Notes: a model not told the origin generated them from the sequence alone. 64,000 bases of DNA from Escarpia spicata (GCA_963995525.1 OZ023205.1:46578704-46642703); one strand, 5' to 3'; shown: positions 36,701 to 42,124, counted from the stretch's first letter. A program made the numbers and translations.

Positions 36701-38836
36701 TGAAACTGAAATAGATGTTTCACAAGTTTCATTCACTGGATGTATTTAATATTTTAAAGTTGATTTAAAATAGCATTTGTTAAAATCAGTATGCATATTC
36801 AAGACTTTTAAAAACTTAGAGAAATTAGACCTAGATACATTTGTGACATTATTCATTTCAAATGTAATTCTTCCACATAAAACACAGATCGCAATCGTAG
36901 TAAAGGCCATTAGTAATGTTACAGCTTGCATATTAACACATCTGCTGTGATATTGATACCATCAGCATTTTGTGTTTAATGTAATTTGTTGGTGGGACAA
37001 GTAGATTTCTGTTCAGACAAGAAAACATTCATGAACTTGAACTTGTCCTACAGGACAAGTGGTTTCTGGGAATTAATGTCGAGCCCTGACATCTGAAATA
37101 AGAAAGGTGAAATAAAATGATGTCAAGACCAACTGTTTCAAGAGAAAAAAGTGGCATTACATTAAACAAATTATATCCTAGATTTTCTATCCAATAATAT
37201 ATGTTATCATGGAGTTTATAAAACATGCAGAAAATGGAAAGTAATAGTTATACTAAAAATATTCACATTTCAACAGCTCTACAATGAACTAGCATGACCA
37301 CGATATTTCAAACATTTAAAGGTCCTCAATTTGGGTTTTTCTTTGCTTGTCTTGTTTTAAAACTATTTCATGTAAAATTGAATCCATCTACTGGTAGTAT
37401 TGGCTAAAACATGCTAGTATAGTAGCTTGTTTGCACAAATATGTTATAATATAATTTTGGTGAAATCATCAAACAAAGTATGGAACTATGTTTACCTTGA
37501 TCTGCAAAAAAATTGGCGATTGCGGGAAAAGTACTCCAGCTCTATATTTATTATAACTTATGGCTATTTACACTTCAGCAAGTTTCCCGATTTAACCACC
37601 AAAGTAAACTTTGCAACAGCAGCACATCATGAACATATATAAATATGTTTTTCAAAAAGGAAAAGTAATATGGTACATACTGCTTTTGTACAATCCTGAG
37701 GCGACACGAGATGAGCAGGTCCAGTCGTCCCCTCGCCACGGAAACATTCTCTAATATTCCGCATAAACACAACTTCCACACGCCCCATCGAGTAAGCACA
37801 GATAGCAGCATCCTTAGTCGTCTTTGCCGTGTTTCCCTCCGCTGTAGAGAACGACACAAACAACGCATCCCCAGCATCGTTGAATTGGGGAAATCGCTGA
37901 TTTGGGCGGGCAAGATGAGCGGCCGTCGCAAGGGTGTATGTGCGATTGTCCACCGAGCATTCAAGCGGAACTTCGATGTACGATTGGAAGTGATCATCCC
38001 CGTGACATACGCGCACCAGCCATGTCGAGTACATATGCAGATCATTGACAAGTTTTGGTCGTACGACGACAAAATAGGTGAATGTGGCATGCGAGAATCC
38101 AGCCTTGAAGTAGACCTTGAATTTGTTGTTAAGATACCGTGGTAGGAGGCCAATGAATGAGGACCCTGTTAAGCTGGTGATGTACTTTAATGTGTTCACG
38201 TCACGGCTTGAAACCATTGGGACTTTGTTATTGAATCTGGCAAGACCTCTAGTACTGTGCGTGGCTCCGATGTACAGCCTCGCAGGGCGTGAACCCCCCG
38301 CATCAGTGTCACCACCATTGATCACCATGACAACCGGTTCATTTTTGTCATTAGAAACGACGTGTGCATACACTGTCTCCACGTGTGTCAGATTGTACAG
38401 GCTGAATTTCTCGCAGTAGCCATAGTAGAGGGTACTGCAAGCAATCAGGAGACCTTGCCAAGGCACGATCACGAGTGCCTGGTTTATGCTGTCCTCAGCG
38501 ACGCGACTGTAGTTGACGCTGCATGCCTGCTTTGGATTCGGCTGACAGTTGAGATTGTCTGGATGTGGTCCAGTCTCAACGTGAGCCAACAGCTCCAGTG
38601 ATGCCGACAGCTTGTAAAGGACATTGACGCCGCCGACATAGACATCACCTGTACTGCCGTCAATGGTGACATGTCGGAATATTGTGTCTGACACCGATGA
38701 GGGGCTATCAAAGTGGTGCACAACCTGTGTCTGGCCTTGACCAGTCAGCATTGCCACAGCCAACCATAATGACCACAGCGACAGTGACATAGTCTCTCAT
38801 TTAGTTCTGTAGCCGGTTCCTAAACCTGTCAAGCAT
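699..38836 (-). CDS. Plexin (semaphorin receptor), N-terminal ectodomain; 5' part of the gene, 11 exons, 3' end outside the window
   Basis: Plexins are single-pass cell-surface receptors for semaphorins that steer axons and migrating cells. I joined 11 exons from splice sites and reading phase: 38836-37681 (start codon 38790), 36518-36345, 28509-28369, 26848-26748, 21205-21073, 20630-20465, 19848-19758, 19483-19381, 19026-18898, 1539-1420 and 792-699. Every junction keeps frame, giving 787 codons plus 1 nt. Order in the protein: signal peptide (about residues 1-20), sema domain (about 25-475), PSI-1 (about 480-520, CGWC motif), IPT-like region, PSI-2 (about 635-673, CARC and CVWC motifs), start of a second IPT. 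The remaining IPT domains, the membrane segment and the cytoplasmic GAP domain must lie left of base 699. Exon content and order match the plexin family; I cannot separate plexin A from plexin B. No in-frame stop is seen, so the gene looks functional. Confidence 0.9.
793..1419. other. Plexin intron, nothing recognised
   Basis: AT-rich sequence between two plexin exons; T-rich runs but no coding or repeat signal that I can name. Confidence 0.4.
1420..1539 (-). CDS. Plexin exon: IPT-2, middle strands
   Basis: 120 bp, phase 0 to 0. It encodes EQYAKNLKCRFALGGG and later THVTCHAVE; the Y/L-x-C-x-F and V-x-C strands are the IPT hallmark. Acceptor ctctag at 1540, donor gtgagt at 1419. It is 17.4 kb from the previous exon because of the retroelement nest. 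Confidence 0.85.
1765..2870. repeat. Two diverged direct copies of a ~565-bp repeat
   Basis: The first copy starts near 1771 and the second near 2336; both contain atgggccaagtggccctgaa, gtcggaaaaattgtaacatt and gaacatggtagggatcaaaa. Differences are scattered, so the duplication is not recent. The palindromic tggactaat/ccaagtgg motifs resemble those ending the repeats at 7100 and 18780. No coding function is visible. Confidence 0.75.
3224..3402 (+). pseudogene. Non-LTR retrotransposon reverse transcriptase fragment (first catalytic block)
   Basis: The frame encodes CAFIDYKKAFDLVDQSSLW and then GINGIVLKVVYNIYKKAKSC, RT palm motif with the first catalytic Asp (FIDYKKAFD). It stops abruptly at 3402 where a minus-strand Ty3/gypsy fragment begins. 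Matching sequence resumes near 5889. Clade (RTE or CR1-like) is not settled. Confidence 0.75.
3387..4250 (-). pseudogene. Ty3/gypsy integrase core and C-terminal domain (fragment)
   Basis: A 287-codon open frame. The DDE catalytic triad is visible: D in HIDIVGP, D in SDRGSQF and E in HNGKIERMHR. The GPF/Y-type C-terminal module follows (PKYTGPFRVLRRW). The zinc-binding part is in another frame upstream (4266-4640: CSYWWQG, CESC). A frame break at about 4255 separates them. Confidence 0.82.
4657..5193 (-). pseudogene. Ty3/gypsy RNase H fragment
   Basis: It encodes YLEGQPIIVRTDHKPLVG and LKGERNGVTDALSRV, the C-terminal half of a Ty3/gypsy RNase H. The N-terminal half is in a different frame at 5254-5637, so at least one frameshift lies between. 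Confidence 0.8.
5254..5637 (-). pseudogene. Ty3/gypsy RT thumb / RNase H start (fragment)
   Basis: It encodes PERVEAIRRFPVPTTPKELE, RFLGICAFFHRFVPHASG and WCDASNIAVGAVLVQLQ, the RT-RNase H connection. It ends at a stop at 5254. Upstream of 5640 the RT core is absent. Confidence 0.8.
5660..5890 (-). other. Possible LTR end and primer-binding site of the minus-strand gypsy fragment
   Basis: On the minus strand the sequence near 5765 reads ...CTTAACA then TGGTGACCCTGACGTG; TGG plus GC-rich bases right after ..ACA is how a retroelement primer-binding site looks. If so, gag and the RT core have been deleted between about 5750 and 5640. This is inference from one site only. Confidence 0.3.
5884..6240 (+). 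pseudogene. Non-LTR RT fragment, second piece (LSPLLFAI / YADD region)
   Basis: It begins with a near copy of the 3367-3402 sequence (YNMYKNAKSC), then decayed frames encoding SAFFSCDV, LLFAIYLN-type and, at about 6130, a YADDT-like block in broken frames. It is an older sibling of the copies at 14161 and 17760. Confidence 0.6.
6500..7140. repeat. Interspersed repeat with ~155-bp units ending in a hairpin
   Basis: Units carry agaatgattcaatcaaat, then a gtggca..ccctaag spacer, then gcaaaattagagaaaaagtt. The last unit runs into agatacggcagctaac and a hairpin-like end with ccttcggccaaaggact (about 7090-7115). The same end occurs at 18770-18785. Confidence 0.7.
7383..8004 (+). repeat. 5' LTR of the Ty3/gypsy element (622 bp)
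   Basis: Ends TGTAAC...GTTTACA. It contains AATAAA at 7956-7961, the likely polyadenylation signal. Equivalent LTRs are at 13130-13751 and 16729-17350. Confidence 0.95.
8007..8024 (+). promoter_or_regulatory. Primer-binding site, probably tRNA-Leu
   Basis: TGGTACCAGAAGTGGGGT lies 2 nt after the 5' LTR. The complement has the CCA end and an acceptor stem like animal tRNA-Leu (UAA type). The tRNA match is from general knowledge, not a search. Confidence 0.65.
8060..9019 (+). CDS. gag: Gag-like polyprotein of the Ty3/gypsy element
   Basis: 319 residues, starting at the first ATG of the frame (8060). Gag forms the virus-like particle and binds the element RNA. A coiled-coil-like N-terminus (KLERLEEMVETLKRNQ) is followed by a retrotransposon-gag region (about 50-200) and a CCHC zinc knuckle CEYCGRSGHTYTNC near residue 273. 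It ends at TAA 9017-9019; pol follows in the -1 frame with an overlap of only 13 nt (9007-9019). The frame is intact. Confidence 0.9.
   Translation: MASADEKLERLEEMVETLKRNQQSINVTVTAPTTRKLKTFEGRSCDLHDWMEDARNCLSSISSVERLHFLIAHLDGPAREEVRYAPEEEKDSVDKLFALLVSTFGETRSNAQLKKELYDRGQGNRESVRDFSRALLEISEGLSDKSQSKNETLIEVFCENLVDPQIKREMKKSVRNQPTISFSALRSEAIRLEEDGLSSMCKNACIRGIHEPHHTSVDPSILERIATQLELLATTQTQIVSLLRAQQSSVGVERGDRTSRPKPRNSGSVSCEYCGRSGHTYTNCWKRAGDMRRTTDQTENRAYGGQPNSSATPRNNQEN
9007..13074 (+). CDS. pol: Pol polyprotein: protease, reverse transcriptase, RNase H, integrase
   Basis: Open from 9007 to 13074; first ATG 9070, residues numbered from it. Protease site reads D27-M-G-S instead of DTG/DSG. RT: active site FLDD 485-488. 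RNase H: catalytic Asp 652 in ETDASHQGLGALL. Integrase: zinc ligands H919, H924, C954, C957; catalytic D986, D1045, E1081 (35-residue D-E spacing); GPY/F-type module near the end (WDPGVYVV); no chromodomain seen. Expression probably needs a -1 frameshift from gag because the pol frame is closed by a stop at 9004-9006. No internal stop. Length is normal for the family. Confidence 0.93.
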   Translation, partial: SGKLSSPTVERHAGGCSNIDSMLVDAIIGKTPVISCCISGEDTNMVLDMGSEVTILQEWWFNEHLMTSVNGLKDASAWLRLEAANALEFPYIGYFTADINVLGTVVKNKGILVQKDPPGFVPSRPTSGILGMNVLGDMPEIRELLHTIETHDTNPKQDIDGRVVKIAGDTRVKIPAWSSCNVTVSGPHCTGNGMVEPFDVPLKGGLLLQTCLVGSINGHFEVTILNPTSEDVWLRSHSPVGRIYTVDVVDRNQEHFVDFEELDDGLRVSLEPRQVTATTRQVRSEQCKYISDASPLDPEYNWMEEVHIGEIPPIDKDRLMELLHNHQQVFAQDENDVGLTDTVKHRIYTSDDSPVKAAYRRIPPPQFEEVKAHIKDLVHKGIIKPSQSEFASPIVICRKKNGKIRMCVDYRRLNTKTRKDAFPLPRVDEIFDHLSGAKYFSTVDLKSAYNQVEIDEVDQHKTAFTTPMGLYEYMKMPYGLCNSPATFQRLMHIVFREEMNEKVLIFLDDIIIYSSTIEEHFERLNLVFQRLASHGLKIEPTKCYLFQESVSYLGQIISNEGISGDPEKVNAVREWPVPENARELKVFLGTAGYHRRYIHHFSQLASPLYELVDQDPNKGKKRKPGRKWNSAKPVLFVWRQEHQEAFDSLKHALTTAPVLGFADFTKPFILETDASHQGLGALLLQEQEGKTRVIAYASRSLRGPEKKRTAYSSMKLELLAVKWAVTEKFRDYLLSVPFVVYTDNNPLSYIQTSAKLTAAEHHWQAELARFNFSIRYRSGRLNASADGLSRKPLQTETKEFTVIEEDEIADILQVTVLPCDLRHKLLKAAVCTTTAQVRYTSKYVESPILPSLSSDAIQEAQRYDPVLGRVWQYIDRGRESTLGERRKEQPAVAKLLQQWDRIQVCSGKLCRTLIDPMSGEKVSQLLLPRTMREEVLQELHDRMGHQGIDRVEKLVRARFYWPNMRSDILNWILKCDRCNLAKMPHFKVRTPMNSIVTRGPLEVIAIDFTLLEPASNGIENVLVMTDVYSKYTIAVSTRNQTALTVAKTLVREWFLRYGVPCRIHSDQGRCFDAKIVNELYKIYGIEKSRTTPYHPMGNGQCERYNRTMHGLLRTLTPAQKTKWPEYLLELTYAYNVTPHAATGFSPFYLMFGRVPRLPIDIKLHSDDPLQLQTVHGANLDWVDYHQARLTSAYAKATEQLKLDIAKRKASYDKHVGENALRVGERVHLRNRVRGRNKIADAWDPGVYVVTEQKDDTYVVVPARGHKKRIINRQDLRVCVPETAKGSRLSRLGQGSEETDHPPYEVTISGQPNNSHLDLNPDVEESTTPNTPLRRSTRSNAGYHSNPHREPRSVLS
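9010..9016 (+). promoter_or_regulatory. Candidate -1 frameshift site between gag and pol
   Basis: The heptamer GGAAAAC is read G GAA AAC in the gag frame, one codon before the gag stop. The overlap of open gag and pol frames is just 9007-9019, so a -1 shift must occur here. The heptamer is close to, but not exactly, the X-XXY-YYZ consensus. Confidence 0.5.
13130..13751 (+). repeat. 3' LTR of the Ty3/gypsy element
   Basis: Same length (622 bp) and apparently same sequence as the 5' LTR; preceded by the purine-rich cttgggggaca and followed by target duplication CATG. Confidence 0.95.
14161..14440 (+). pseudogene. Non-LTR RT fragment (LSPLLFAIYLNDF ... LLYADDT)
   Basis: One frame gives LSPLLFAIYLNDFEHC then a stop; another (from 14242) gives the catalytic LLYADDTRMIQSNTDFL. 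This is the RT block holding the second and third catalytic Asp, broken by at least one stop or frameshift. It is flanked by the 155-bp repeats. Confidence 0.75.
14690..15085 (+). repeat. ~155-bp tandem units seeded by RT coding sequence
   Basis: Three units start near 14702, 14855 and 15010 with agaatgattcaatcaaat, the same bases that encode RMIQSNTDF right after YADDT in the RT fragment at 14372. Each unit then has gtgtacagtg and gcaaaattagagaaaaagtt. The duplicate set is at 18290-18700. Confidence 0.75.
15091..16673 (+). pseudogene. Duplicated pol 3' fragment (integrase), no promoter or start of its own
   Basis: Second copy of pol from just before the integrase domain to its stop. The frame is intact (zinc ligands and DDE residues as in the parent), but gag, protease, RT and a 5' LTR are missing; an ATG-initiated product would need an outside promoter. 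It arose by the tandem duplication, not by transposition. Confidence 0.9.
16729..17350 (+). repeat. Third LTR copy, product of the tandem duplication
   Basis: Counterpart of 13130-13751 at an offset of 3599, with one C-to-T difference at about 17271. Confidence 0.93.
17760..18039 (+). pseudogene. Non-LTR RT fragment, duplicated copy
   Basis: Identical by eye to 14161-14440, carried in copy B of the 3594-bp duplication. Confidence 0.75.
18290..18790 (+). repeat. ~155-bp units and hairpin end, second copy
   Basis: Counterpart of 14690-15085, but continuing past the duplication border into agatacggcagctaac and the hairpin cttggaccttcggccaaagg (about 18760-18785), the same ending as at 7115. 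It marks the 3' end of the interspersed element. Confidence 0.7.
18898..19026 (-). CDS. Plexin exon: start of IPT-2
   Basis: 129 bp, phase 0 to 0. It encodes SSSCPWVSSLVGAGGLPTSE and then LLIPAGVSSAVDVIVINLQ; CP near the start and an (I/L)xxPAGV strand are typical after PSI-2. Acceptor ctttcag, donor gtagta. Confidence 0.85.
19180..19375 (-). mobile_element. tRNA-derived SINE
   Basis: On the minus strand, box A TGGTCGAGTGG (19348-19358) and box B GGTTCGAATTC (19317-19327) have the order and near-tRNA spacing of an RNA polymerase III promoter. The tRNA-like head is followed by an unrelated body ending near an A/T-rich run. It cannot be a working tRNA gene because the acceptor stem does not pair and no anticodon arm is evident. 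It starts about 6 nt after the plexin PSI-2 exon donor. Confidence 0.7.
19381..19483 (-). CDS. Plexin exon: PSI-2 domain
   Basis: 103 bp, phase 2 to 0. It encodes SCARCTETKFGCVWCPLDG and SCVNNASECTN, a complete PSI cysteine pattern. Acceptor ttttcag; donor TCG|GTGAGT at 19380. A tRNA-derived SINE begins only about 6 nt into the following intron. Confidence 0.9.
19758..19848 (-). CDS. Plexin exon: strand leading into PSI-2
   Basis: 91 bp, phase 1 to 2. It encodes FVKLEFSVVMNDTKVASRPV and FVYQCSFMD; the FxVYxC strand directly precedes PSI-2 in plexins. Acceptor tgttgtag, donor GACAG|GTTGGT. Confidence 0.88.
20465..20630 (-). CDS. Plexin exon: IPT-like region between PSI-1 and PSI-2
   Basis: 166 bp, phase 0 to 1. 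It encodes FVVNLRNVQLTVDQSGLGCEL and later VTCRPFISTPSVPKDT. Acceptor ttatag at 20631; donor CAG|GTAC at 20464. Confidence 0.85.
21073..21205 (-). CDS. Plexin exon: end of PSI-1 and start of the IPT-like region
   Basis: 133 bp. One base completes the split codon, then CTLPTECAGSDIAHNW closes the PSI-1 disulfide knot, followed by GSGCPAISALTPYMVDQ. Acceptor actgtag at 21206, donor gtaggt at 21072. It joins the 26748 exon in frame (..ENK|CTLPTEC) across 5.5 kb of minisatellite. Confidence 0.9.
21420..26747 (-). repeat. 59-bp minisatellite made of a plexin exon end plus its 5' splice site, about 90 units
   Basis: On the minus strand each unit has TGTGGCTGGTGCATGCTAG, AGAACAA, then GTGAGTCTATGG and CATCTCACCTCAAACCCCG. 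The first 28 nt equal the last bases of the PSI-1 exon (encoding CGWCMLEN) and the rest equal the start of the intron. The array abuts the authentic exon at 26748, so it grew from that junction. Units vary at few sites: AACAA|GTGAGT or AACAG|GTGAGT, CATAGACTC or CATTGACTC. No acceptor-like site recurs in the unit. 59 is not a multiple of 3. Confidence 0.95.
26748..26848 (-). CDS. Plexin exon: PSI-1 domain, first half
   Basis: 101 bp, phase 0 in and phase 2 out. It encodes VHMVQLSNCSPYKSCGAC and then HCGWCMLEN, the classic PSI pattern C-x5-C-x2-C-x8-C-x2-C. The donor is ACAA|GTGAGT at 26747. The last 28 nt of this exon and the first 31 nt of the intron are the founder of the 59-bp minisatellite that fills the following intron. 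Confidence 0.92.
26935..27420. repeat. ~31-33-bp AT-rich minisatellite
   Basis: About 15 units of the type gatatatctagaatataat plus gggg(a)aaacaat in the plexin intron. It produces a repetitive 103-codon ORF on the minus strand that is not a gene. Confidence 0.85.
27430..28368. other. Plexin intron, nothing recognised
   Basis: AT-rich, unique-looking sequence without a supported ORF, RNA or repeat. Confidence 0.4.
28369..28509 (-). CDS. Plexin exon: last strands of the sema domain
   Basis: 47 codons (MVLWPSTGPQ...HAYVLTSSK). The end resembles the plexin motif HLYVMTSxK that leads into PSI-1. Acceptor tctcccag, donor gtaaca, phase 0 at both ends. An alternative acceptor 25 nt upstream (gatag) would break the frame, so I chose the inner one. 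Confidence 0.82.
28700..30430. other. Plexin intron, nothing recognised apart from one short internal repeat
   Basis: A ~50-bp motif (aatcatgcttaccct..., cacccaataataatatgccc) occurs twice near 29510 and 29630. No coding signal. Confidence 0.4.
30550..30890 (+). pseudogene. Cys-rich coding relic (WCRCGKCC), possibly P2X7-C-terminal-like
   Basis: An open frame encodes PVLEDRAEARASGHEQEG and then CRDDINWCRCGKCCSDLLVQ before a GGTAATT that could be a donor. WCxCGxC is reminiscent of the zinc-binding domain seen at the P2X7 C-terminus and in many invertebrate transposon-linked proteins. Possible further exons (31433-31512, 31644 on) contain stops. Identity is tentative. Confidence 0.3.
31918..32300 (+). 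pseudogene. Retroelement polyprotein C-terminal relic
   Basis: The frame from about 32010 encodes NIKKDHVFKTNKYVALIHDV, then GIKSELTCIEIGCRGYVSD and a tail to a TAA near 32297. The pattern (HIIELT, then KY..L..D, then EIGxRG) resembles the C-terminus of reverse-transcriptase proteins common in cnidarian and molluscan genomes. Upstream frames are interrupted. No start. Confidence 0.45.
32971..33245 (-). pseudogene. Last exon of the THAP gene
   Basis: Acceptor actgtag at 33246 requires phase 1 (GMKARLMLSALAWNY...), whereas the exon upstream ends in phase 2, so another exon is lost or unseen. It stops at 32971. Confidence 0.5.
33986..34150 (-). pseudogene. Second exon of the THAP gene (transposase-like region)
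   Basis: 55 codons, phase 2 in and 2 out, acceptor tttcag, donor gtaagt. WIQNVSNHLWWCCATCNGD matches the style of a C-terminal region found in many invertebrate THAP and transposon-derived proteins. Confidence 0.6.
35127..35477 (-). pseudogene. THAP zinc-finger exon, broken
   Basis: It carries the whole C2CH finger but in two frames: CSTYGCNNSTAKDNELSF in the ATG frame, and CFPLKQPEVK, stop, WIHNCGRAGWKPS and the rest in the other. Sequencing error in the T-run could explain the shift but not the TAG as well. Confidence 0.65.
35853..35960 (-). promoter_or_regulatory. Candidate promoter with CCAAT box for the THAP gene
   Basis: On the minus strand a GCCAATGAGA box lies near 35905-35915, upstream of an ATG at 35852 with 9 codons (MASAQDTTI) and a perfect gtaagt donor at 35825. 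That mini-exon does not join the THAP exon in phase, so it may be a leader or belong to another transcript. Confidence 0.3.
36345..36518 (-). CDS. Plexin exon: sema domain, C-terminal part
   Basis: 58 codons starting NYVGCGQNNG and ending TDQGQLVK, the blade that precedes the last sema strand in plexins (pattern L-G-T-D-x-G-Q-L-x-K). Acceptor ttttcag at 36519, donor gtgagt at 36344, both phase 0. Confidence 0.9.
37681..38836 (-). CDS. Plexin exon with start codon: signal peptide and most of the sema domain
   Basis: The start codon is at 38790. The first residues are a hydrophobic signal peptide (SLWSLWLAVAMLTG). The next 350 residues show sema-domain features: FRHVTIDGSTGDVYVGGVN, CSTLYYGYC, and several Cys pairs. 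A polypyrimidine tract and acceptor (ttgcag) end at 38837 and a GTATGT donor begins at 37680. Coding length is 1110 bp, phase 0. The ORF runs on past the donor only into a short intronic tail, so the donor decides the end. Confidence 0.92.
38801..38836 (-). promoter_or_regulatory. Upstream ORF in the plexin 5' leader
   Basis: An 11-codon ORF (MLDRFRNRLQN, then TAA) begins with the ATG that is the first three bases of the exon after the acceptor and ends 10 nt before the plexin ATG. It is in another frame. Such a uORF would tend to lower or condition plexin translation; that role is inferred. Confidence 0.45.
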
Positions 38837-41299
38837 CTGCAAGGAAGAAGGTATATATAATGATGTATATATATGCCAACATATAGTACGTGAGAGCCAT
38901 GTGATGGAACTATAATAGCCATATATGCATGTGATATAGTGATATAGTAAGACAAATAATAATGTATTGGTGGCATTCACAAAAAATTGACAATTGTCTA
39001 GGGCTAAAAACTTGCCATGTAGCTTATAATGGTGTCCCCCCAAATTATAAAGTCTTGGCCAACTGGTCTTGTCCTAAAGTTTGCCAATTTTTTAGGTCTG
39101 CATAAGGAATCTAGGTACATTTAAAGAATGGAAACTTCTTGGCTTCCCTAGCAAATTGACACCCGGTGTCAGATGTCAAATTTGAGATGGAGTGCCCAAA
39201 TGTGTACACAATTGGATTGGGATACACGTCAGGATTGAGTTTATAGAGACAAGCAAACAATCACACGATTACTAAATTCAATCTTACATTCCTCCATCAC
39301 ACCTATTCAGCATGCAATTGATCCAAGGACTGATAAGCAGTCTATAGTATAAGAAAATATTTGGGACATAGTTTACTGTAATATTTAGAAATATTGATAG
39401 ACTAAACTAAATCAAAGGCTTCTGAGCCAGGCATAAAATGTCCTATGGAGAAATCCTGATATGAAGGGTCCAAGTCCATTACTATGATAATATTTGGCTA
39501 TGAAATCAATGACTCTGTACATGCTACCTGACATTTGGGAGGGCGGGTACTTTTATCATAGGGCAGTTCGATATATCACAGGGTCCAAATATCATATGAT
39601 ACTGGGAAGACCTAATCGTGGTGAAATTTATGTATGGGTATGATTTTATCAACTTGAGTAATAGTAAGTTCACAATATAATGTAGAATTCAGTAAAGCAC
39701 GGCCAAAAAGCATTGCATTCTCCACAAAAGATATGCATTTCTGCATAACTACCAAACTGTTGGACGACCCAATTTAAATATTTAGCTTTTTCATTATGTA
39801 CAAAATATGAAAGGTAGCTTCCTGGTGATCTTTTTTCAATAGATAATTGTTTACCAATTTACTAGAAAATGTCATACATATTTATTTATCATGAAACGAT
39901 CTACCAAGGGCATTGATGCAAAAGCCTACACCAATATAATACTTGAACATATCAATGTATTCATGAAAGAAAAAAACATTTTATTCTACTAAGAAATCAT
40001 GGTAGACCATGAACAACTTTGACACTAGCTAAATTATGACAACTAGATCTTACAAGGATGAATTAATCAAACATTTGTATTACATTTAAGAAAAAGTTCA
40101 TAAACAATCAAAGTATGCTTAAATGCAAAGATCTTCTTTTCCATCGATGAGAGGTGAACATTTTGTATAGTAGTAACTTAGAAAATCAACATGTGGTTTT
40201 ACAATTTAGTGTTTATAAAGCATAATATTTAGTAGCTGTGTTATTCCTGTATTTGTCAAGACTTTTTGAAGAAACTCAACCTTGTGAACAATTTATAAAC
40301 ATCAGTTATATTATTTTGTGAAAAATGTATTACATTACTTTTCATTAGGGGCCTGAAGAAGAAGACTCAACTGCAGGTATATGACATACTAAAAGTAATA
40401 ATACAAGACAATTGTGAAGCCTAGTAAGGACATAATATCTAGGAAAGGCAAGTGGTTGCAAGTGATTGGCAGTAATTTGATCTAGATGTTGTGCAGTAGC
40501 ACTGGCATCAGACAAGTGCATCACTCTTAACTAAAGTGATTTGAGTGCCTAGAGCAATATTCTTAAGTGGAAATGGCTGCTCATACAGTATAAAAACAAT
40601 AACCTAAACCAATGACTGCACAGTGCACAATGTAAGCCTAGCAACGATAACTATCTAAAGTTAGAATCTAAGGCTGTAACAGAACGGTTTATTATGCCAA
40701 GTCAAAGAGCAAGCCAAGGCTAAGACTAAGATCAAGGTTGCATACACACTTGTAACAGGACAACTGACCTATCAGATTGGAACCGAAATCATATAGTAAC
40801 ATAATAATACATGTGTGCCCAAAATGATTGTAAAACGATTGGCAAAGTTACGACTACGCATGAAGACGTTATCTCTGTCAGAAATTAATGCTCGGCTCTG
40901 CCTCACCCAGGCTCTGGCCGGACTGGAAGCGGAGCGGTTTTAAGTTAACTGACAACGCAGACTTAAAAAAAGTGAATGGGTTTGTCGAACTTCTGTACCG
41001 ATATCTTAGCCATTGCAATGCGTGATGCCGATGCGACGACACTGGTAGTAATATAACGCATATTTTGAAATGCATTAATGAATTCCGGCGTAAATTCTTT
41101 CCCGGAAGTAAATGACCGGTCTGTCATCGCCATCGGTGCCGTTGCCATTCTATGCATTCCCGGACCGATCCTTCCCGGAACATATTGAAATAATTTGGAA
41201 CGCTCTGAACTAGCAAAATAAAAAAACACATAATGAACCTGCATGAACGTTCTGGTTTTCGCTACTTGATGATGTGGGTTTAAATTTTGACGGTATTCC
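38837..41299. other. First intron of plexin (inferred), no genes recognised
   Basis: AT-rich DNA with no ORF or splice pattern I can support on either strand. The ORF-like stretches at 40878-41307 (minus) are short, lack a recognisable domain and overlap the CpG-rich edge. Confidence 0.4.
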
Positions 41300-41470
41300 A
41301 TAAACATGACCTAAACTTACGGTCCCCGTTTCCCCTTGCAAGTTGGGAGGTCCGCCACTTTCACAAACTTCCGGTCATTCCCCGCCTGTGGCGACGTGTA
41401 GCGGGTGGCGCAGGGTGAACGCAAGGCCGCGCAGAAGGCAGCGCCACACCGCGGCGTCGGCATAATTAAA
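41300..41470 (-). promoter_or_regulatory. Candidate plexin promoter / 5'UTR exon, CpG-rich
   Basis: This is the only strongly CpG-rich stretch upstream of the plexin start. On the minus strand it has an ETS-type ACCGGAAGT (41368-41376), a GGCGGGG GC-box-like run and, near 41322, a GACC|GTAAGT donor that could splice to the acceptor at 38837. Position fits a non-coding first exon. No TATA box is seen. It could instead serve a gene on the other strand. Confidence 0.4.
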
Positions 41471-41693
41471 GGTAGGTACGAGTTTGTTTTTACGATTGTT
41501 ACGCCCTACACCAAAAATAAAGGGAACATTCTTTCACGAAATCATGCCTTTTTAATGTGGATAAATGTTGCGGCTATATGAGCTTGGTAAAGGATATTTG
41601 TATGTGCTCTGTGTAACTGATGTTGCTGCCAGTGTTGCTATATCACCGGATAATTAGTTCGGTACATGGAACCCCCAGAGCAGTAGAAAAAAT

Positions 41694-42124
41694 TGAGTGA
41701 GTGAGTGAGTGCGTGCGTGCGTGCGTGCGTGCGTGCGTGAGTGAGTGAGTGAGTGAGTGAGTGAGTGAGTGAGTGAGTGAGTGAGTGAGTGAGTGAGTGA
41801 GTGAGTGAGTGAGTGAGTGAGTGAGTGAGTGAGTGAGTGAGTGAGTGAGTGAGTGAGTGAGTGAGTGAGTGAGTGAGTGAGTGAGTGAGTGAGTGAGTGA
41901 GTGAGTGAGTGAGTGAGTGAGTGAGTGAGTGAGTGAGTGAGTGAGTGAGTGAGTGAGTGAGTGAGTGAGTGAGTGAGTGAGTGAGTGAGTGAGTGAGTGA
42001 GTGAGTGAGTGAGTGAGTGAGTGAGTGAGTGAGTGAGTGAGTGAGTGAGTGAGTGAGTGAGTGAGTGAGTGAGTGAGTGAGTGAGTGAGTGAGTGAGTGA
42101 GTGAGTGAGTGAGTGAGTGAGTGA
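41694..42124. repeat. (GTGA)n tetranucleotide microsatellite, about 430 bp
   Basis: More than 100 GTGA/GAGT repeats with a single (GTGC)6 block near 41710-41738. Reading it on the minus strand gives a (THSL)n ORF without biological meaning. Confidence 0.97.

Noticed and set aside
37575..38153. 192-codon minus-strand ORF and 37711-38145 plus-strand ORF
   Set aside because: Shadows of the plexin sema exon in other frames; no domain.
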